Source: Congeria kusceri (lineage: Eukaryota > Mollusca > Bivalvia > Myida > Dreissenidae). Taken from it: DNA of 64,000 bases. Both the position numbers and the translations under genes were made by a program. The notes below the pieces were generated by a model. That model was not told the origin of the DNA. It saw nothing but the letters and a program-made list of their open reading frames with translations, and did not search any database. Positions within the stretch are counted from its first letter, which is position 1, and each line of letters opens with the position of its first letter. Where the stretch lies: contig CM051029.1 of the NCBI GenBank assembly GCA_027627225.1, positions 28,187,048 to 28,251,047 of the forward strand. The letters are read 5' to 3'. Positions 58,340 to 64,000 of the stretch are shown here, piece after piece.

Positions 58340-58925
58340 TGTTCCAGGGGTGTAGTACAAAGCCCCTTGCCCAAAACCCCTTGGTATATTTGACAGAGTG
58401 AAAATAAGCCCCTTGGTAATTTCAGAGAGTGGACATAAGACCCTTGGTAGATTTAGCAGGGTGGACAAAAGCCCCTTGCTAGACACAGTGGACAAAAGCC
58501 CCTTGTATATAAAAATTGTATTATAATGGTTATTACGTTCATGGGTTCACCCCAGCTGAAGTTAGTATACTGTAAACAACACACATGTAACAGTTTGTAT
58601 ATGAGTAAAAACAATGAAAAAAAAAATGAGATAACTACGGGTTACCTATAAATGCAGTGGGTATCACCCAATTACAATTCAACATTATTTATTCCATCTG
58701 TCTGCAAATAGAGGGCCTTTATCACCAAGGTTCTTTGGTATACTGTTTCTACCAAGGGACTTTTGTCCAGCCTGTTAAATCTACCAAGGGGCTTATGTCC
58801 GCTCTCTCGAATCTACCAAGGGGCTTATGTCAACTCTGTCAAATATACCAAGGGGCTTATGTCCCTGTGTGCATTTTTACACCAAGGGGCTATTGGGCAA
58901 GGGGCTTTTGTCCGGATACCGTTTT
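58340..58925. mobile_element. Fold-back element with AAGCCCCTTGG arms
   Basis: The left arm (58345-58510) repeats AAGCCCCTTGGTAGATTTAG; the right arm (58700-58925) repeats the complement ACCAAGGGGCTTATGTCC. It ends with GGGGTTTTGGGCAAGGGGC-type complementarity. Non-coding. Confidence 0.85.
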
Positions 58926-60105
58926 CCAGACCACAATTTTAGAGGTGGATCAATAGGTCAATTTGTGTTCGAATGTGTTTAATTTTTTTGATTCAGAATC
59001 TTCTTTTAATTTGTTGCAAAATGTTATCCTTAAAATGTAATAAAAGCTCATACTCTCCAAACATTAAACTTGATGGGAATGTGTCCAGTGAAGTAGCACG
59101 TGTCGTAATCTGTCACATACACATATTTTTTTTTTTTTTAACCCTCATTTCATTCATTTGATTTTTTATTGTGACTATTTTTGTGTGTACTTTCCATTCT
59201 GGTGTTTTCCCATAGTTTTACTGCAAATGGCTTAACTGAATATACACGTATGTCGTATCTAGCGCTGTTTAAATGTTTCACATACCAGTTGTCCGACGTT
59301 ACATGTACTGGAGTATCGATGGGTTGAAATCGAACAAGTAACATAGAAATAGAAACTGTGTTAGAACCGTTTTTACCTTCCACACATACTAAAACTTCAA
59401 AAAATCAATTACAATATTAATACATTTCAATAGCAGCTTAACTATTATAACTATTGCAAAAATTAGGTTTCAATTTATAAACAAAATGTTCCAATTAAAC
59501 CAATTGTACCGGTAGTACAATACTAAAGAATTAAAAAAAAAATGCGTCGATCAAACAAGTATCTAAAGCAAACTATGAGCTGTCTATTCAATATATATCA
59601 ATTTGAAAAATTAATTTTGTTTAGTTAGTATCTTGAAGTTTGTTTTCGAAGTATATTATGTTCATGTGCTTTGTTGAAAATACCAATTTCAGAGCATATG
59701 TGACCCAATTAGATTACAATGAAGATAACCCCAACCCAGTTAGTTTCCACCCGATAGATGTTAACTCCATATCAAAGTTAAATATATGTATTATTTTGCA
59801 ATATATATCGACAATCATAATACATTTGAACTTTGTTGATGAAATTGTAAAATACTTTGAAGAGGAATGTCCCTTTATCCAAATAGTTACATCTCGTTCA
59901 AGTCTCGGCCCAGAGTGTTATCACCATTAGATTAAATGAAAACCTCGTATATCGATCACTGACAAGATAAAACAACGTTTTCGAAAGACGCCAATGTATG
60001 ATGTATCGACATGAGGATCTAATTTCTCAAAATCTCCTATTTAATCTCTTATTGCATCAATTATGATTCTTAACTTAAACTTGATATCACAACAAAATAT
60101 GATCT
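58926..60105. other. Intergenic, nothing recognised
   Basis: An open frame at 59640-59930 contains AYVTQLDYNEDNPNPVSF, which reads more like protein than its surroundings, but I do not recognise it and it has no clear splice sites. Confidence 0.4.
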
Positions 60106-60107
60106 AT

Positions 60108-60370
60108 CACCATTATTTGATATACAATTGTCATTGTTTGATATACAGTTGTCATTATTTGATATACAATTGTCATTATTTGATATACGATTGTCATTAT
60201 TTGATATACAATTCTCATTATTTGATATACAATTGTCATTATTTGAAATACAATTGTCTATTTGATATACAATTGTCATTATTTGATATACACGTGTCAT
60301 TATTTGATATACAATTGTCATTATTTGATATACACTTGTTATTATTTGATATACAATTGTCATTCAAAAT
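60108..60370. repeat. 21-bp minisatellite
   Basis: Unit TTTGATATACAATTGTCATTA, about 12 copies. Since 21 is divisible by three it produces long open frames on both strands that are not genes. Confidence 0.92.
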
Positions 60371-60934
60371 GCAATATGTCTTTGCTATATTATGTACGAA
60401 AACTATTTCAATTTGAAAAAAAAGTGAATAGAAGCTAATACTGTTTTAACAGACTTATGTTCTTTTAGAAATTGGGGTCAATACCTGGGTAGTTGAAGCA
60501 CTATACAACGAACTGTAATCGAATGTTTTTATATTTGTTTTGTTTCTATTCCGATTTTAATCTGACTGCATAAACTATTTAGGGAAATATTGTCTGTAAT
60601 AAAGCATACGAAAATACATTTGATCAAAATACATTGAACAAGCCATTGATAGAACACCCCACTGTTTCGTTGGACTATTCCCACTGACTTAATGCATGAC
60701 TGCCTATCTGATATTTGTGCCGGTTTTCAATGTGACTTTCTTGATAAGATATGCACTCAGTTACATGCACATACTGAGCTATTTTCATAACATGACAAGG
60801 AAAACAATGCAACGCGAGTTTTATCGCTGTTTAATAAAGTGGTGTAGCTAGGCAAACGTGCGTACAATCCGGACGACTACAAGGCTTTGGAATATGAAAA
60901 CATTTAGCAGCGAGATCATACTATCGTCACTATC

Positions 60935-61181
60935 AGGGCCCAGTTGCTCAAAACTTTAACGGCCAATTAAGCTAACGGTCTGTTAACTTAAGATGCAAAT
61001 ACAATTTATATTTCAAGCAACTTCATTATCAAACATTTAAAAATTATTTGAGAATACTAATTTAGTTCGCATAAACATCACGGTTGAGAAAATTAAATAC
61101 AATTTACATAAATAACTTCATCCAAAAAGTAGCAGCTGTTAGCTTAACTGGCCGTTAAAGATTTAAGCAACTTGGCCCAGG
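60935..61181. mobile_element. Fold-back MITE
   Basis: GGGCCCAGTTGCTCAAAACTTT and AACGGCCAATTAAGCTAAC are answered by GTTAGCTTAACTGGCCGTTAA and TTTAAGCAACTTGGCCC. Confidence 0.85.
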
Positions 61182-63787
61182 TCGAAACATTGTTTCAATT
61201 TATCAGCTTGACATATTAACTTAATACAAGATAAATGATAAATGTTGCCCGTGTATCATAATCTTATAAATGTGAACTATACACCATCATCGTTTATTTT
61301 GTATTATCTATACATTTCCCGATGCGTTTTCTATCTACGCCACTGCATTTCTGCACATTATCATATCTTTTATCTTTCTAGCTAAGAGCGACAACCAATA
61401 AACTAGACTCTCGGCACTCATACGATGTCTAAAGTCCAATCATCGCTTAATCATTCCGCTTACCTCTCCAGACACAGAGGTACATAATTGGTAGAGCAAC
61501 CAGTACACTGGTAGGCTTGTTTGTACCTTTCATTTATTACATGTTCATTAAATGTTATAGTTTTTAAACTTAAAAAATTCATCTTTTGTTTATTGGAATT
61601 ACTCAAAAAAGTTTCTACCCACTCATCAATTTCTTAATCATTTTCACTTTCGATTTCAAGTTTATACATCTATATTATGTGTACTTATTTTGCAGTATAA
61701 AGGGGAACTTATTGAGTCGCCGTTTTATAACAAAAAAGAACAAAGAGCAGAATTTAGTAAGCGAATTATAAAATGTTTGGTTAATCAGAAAACGAGAGTC
61801 AAAACGTCAATAATATATATAGACGGTGGTACTAAAGATAATAATTCGTAAAATATCACATATATACTGTTATTAATAAGATAATACAATTATGATGGTA
61901 ACATTTAAGCTCACCTGATCGCTAAGGTTAGCGTTGTTGACGAGCCTGTTTCCGTCTTGAGTCGTGGATCTTTTCCCTAAAAAGTCGTCTGAATCTGCTT
62001 GGTGAAAATTAATAAATCGTGGCAAGAATGTTTATGTCTATATTGGCACCATTGAAAATCACCTTGTAAGAAACCATGAACACATTTCATACTAATTTCA
62101 CATAAATATTTCCTTGTTGATACTATACTAAATACTTTCAAACAATTTGAATCCTTGACAAAATGGCCACTGGGGGGGGGGGGGGGGGTCGGGGAAGTTT
62201 TTTAATATCGATTTGTTGAAAACCTTCAAACTATTCTTGTTTGAAACTTATTAAGTGATTAAAAATATATATAACATAATTCTTCTTGGGTTGGCACTCA
62301 ACTAAAATTATATTATATCATTTTGATTTTTAATTCACATGGCTGCCGGGTGCGGAGCAAGTTTTATGGTATGGCTATGTCAATAACTTGGAAAATCTTG
62401 CCAAACCAAGCCGTAATATACTTAGATGAGCGAAATATGACCATCATGTCCCTCTTGTTTCCTAAAATGGCTATATTTGAAACTATGTATCCACTTCTGG
62501 GATTTTGAATATTTTTTTTTATAGAAATCTTCCTTGGGCGACCCTTAATCAAATTAAAATAATAACCATCAACGCCAGCAGGCGGGGCAGGTTCCCTTAT
62601 ATGGATATATTGAAAATAGTATTTTTGTGTAAAACCACTTGCTGGATTTTGGCATTATTTGATGAAATGTTTTTTGGTGACCTTCACTGGAAGCCATTTT
62701 GATTCCGTTAAAAGAGATGGCTTTTTATTATATAGCTATATAGAAAACCTTCAAAATCTTCATGTACGAAACTATCGGCTGAATTTCAAATAACGTCACT
62801 AGAATATTTGTTAGGAAAATACCGTATGACTTCAGATCATTTGATCGTTAAAACATTGCTGACAGGGTAGGGGCGGAATATTTTTTTCCTTGTATGGTTG
62901 TATAAAAGACTTGACAATCGTTTTGTCTGAAGTCACAGGTTGATTAGAAATTAATTTAGCAGAACTGATGCTCTACCAATTCCACTCGAATCATATTGAT
63001 TCTTAAAAACAATGGCCTCCATTGGTTGGAAAGTATTCCGTATAACTTTCCGAATAACGTTGGCAGAATTAAAAGTGTTCCTGTCTGAAATAACTAGGCG
63101 AGTTTCGAAATAATTGCACATATGTGTTTCTTGGATTACCAGCTACCCACTGTTTTAATTCGTTAAAATAATATCCACAATGGGTATGGCAGTTTACCTT
63201 TATGGTTTTATTCCACACTTCGAGTCAGAAACCACTTAAGATGTTGAATGTGACACTGTTCACTGTCACGTGAGACGTCTTGAAACGACAGCTTGCTTAC
63301 ATCACATGTATTTGAATGTTTGTACTGGGTCCGAAGTATGTACAATAAATACATACTTACACATATTTCAGAGATTACTATTTTGGCATCAAATGCATTA
63401 AAACAACGTGTCGTGTGTGTTTTCTTTGGCAAGTCACAATTTAAACAATTTTATGATTTCAAATATGCACATATGCACATATGCACGTGGAATTAAGTAA
63501 CTATGTAGATGAAGGATTAAGCATTAACTGTAATTTAAGTGCTGTCTATTATATATATTTCGATGTTTGATTTTTAATCAAACGCCTTTATGTTGGCGTT
63601 GTAATAAATAACTTGTGTCATTGTTGTAAATGACCAATGAAGTGCGATTAAACGAGCATTTTCGTGGAAGATGACTAGCGGATAGTAGATGACCAAGAAA
63701 TTGAGGTTGTGTCATACAATCATCTGCGTGTTAGTTGGTCATAACCCCACTTACTGTATTAAAATATATCATTAATAACTCATCTGG
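61182..63787. other. Intergenic with degenerate dispersed repeats
   Basis: From 62160 to about 63240 there are loose ~150-bp units (ATATAGCTATATAGAAAACC, TTGTATGGTTGTATAAAAG, with GGGGCGG motifs), the look of an old dispersed repeat. A run of about 18 G lies at 62173. No exon recognised. Confidence 0.45.
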
Positions 63788-64000
63788 ATGGCTTGTTGCA
63801 CAAATATGTTCACCGAAAAGGAAACCAATAACTGGTTTAAGGCGTGCATAGCACTCAATGTGACGAAGGAAGGGCTGACTAACTTTGTTGAAACAGAAAT
63901 GCGGCAGGTCCACGCAGCGGCAAAAGTTGCGGACAATGCACGATTGAGCAGCTTATACCGTGATCAACTCAGGGCCTCTGTAAAAAGAGAAAAGGGAATT
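63788..64000 (+). CDS. Start of a gene like a bivalve-expanded family (partial)
   Basis: From ATG at 63788 the frame is open for 71 codons to the window edge: MACCTNMFTEKETNNWFKA, then CIALNVTKEGLTNFVETEM, RQVHAAAKVADNARLSSLY and ASVKREKGI. The block NWFKACIALNVTKEGLTNFV resembles the N-terminus of a large, uncharacterised bivalve family (some members are annotated as DZIP3-like; no function established). The 3' end is outside the window, so domain content cannot be judged. Confidence 0.55.
   Translation, partial: MACCTNMFTEKETNNWFKACIALNVTKEGLTNFVETEMRQVHAAAKVADNARLSSLYRDQLRASVKREKGI

Noticed and set aside
60063..60416. Periodic open frames on both strands
   Set aside because: 21-bp minisatellite artefact.

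Overview
This is AT-rich nuclear DNA from an animal. Its genes are split by introns with GT-AG boundaries, and the space between exons is full of microsatellites, minisatellites, fold-back (MITE-like) repeats and tRNA-derived SINEs. The gene content points to a bivalve mollusc: a Wnt gene, a CARD adaptor, a VWD/EGF secreted protein, a DDE transposase, and the start of a gene that resembles a bivalve-expanded family. A heterodont such as a dreissenid is my guess; the species cannot be proven from the window. There is nothing bacterial here.

Layout. 1-7160: repeats only, including a ~1 kb direct repeat, a MITE and a 52-bp minisatellite. 7366-20830 (+): four exons of a Wnt11-like ligand gene whose first exon(s) lie upstream or unseen. 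Inside its large third intron (10.9-20.0 kb) are a SINE-derived minisatellite, a 30-bp minisatellite, and a 4.25-kb mobile element (14465-18712). That element is bounded by apparently identical 477-bp direct repeats. It carries a Mutator-like DDE transposase (broken by one frameshift) and, on the opposite strand, an intact I-PpoI-like His-Cys box endonuclease. 25377-26970 (+): a two-exon CARD plus coiled-coil protein. 27472-56754 (-): a 21-exon gene for a secreted protein of 1050 residues (signal peptide, D8C-like module, Ig-like region, VWD domain, Thr/Pro linker, EGF, Cys-rich tail), a VWDE-family homologue. All exon phases join and the sum is an exact multiple of three. It converges tail to tail with the CARD gene. 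57713-58046 (+): a probable first exon of an unrecognised, possibly Crypton-derived gene. 63788-64000 (+): the start of a further gene that runs off the window.

The most striking pattern is that several real splice junctions are themselves units of tandem arrays. At seven exon-intron boundaries in three unrelated genes, a piece spanning the exon edge and its splice site is repeated in the adjoining intron, from one extra copy up to about nine. This leaves rows of decoy donor or acceptor sites next to the true one. I know of no established name for this; it may be an intron-growth process in this genome or a source of alternative splicing.

Limits: all exon calls were made by eye from splice consensus, reading phase and family resemblance. 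No alignment or database search was run. Family assignments rest on remembered motifs.
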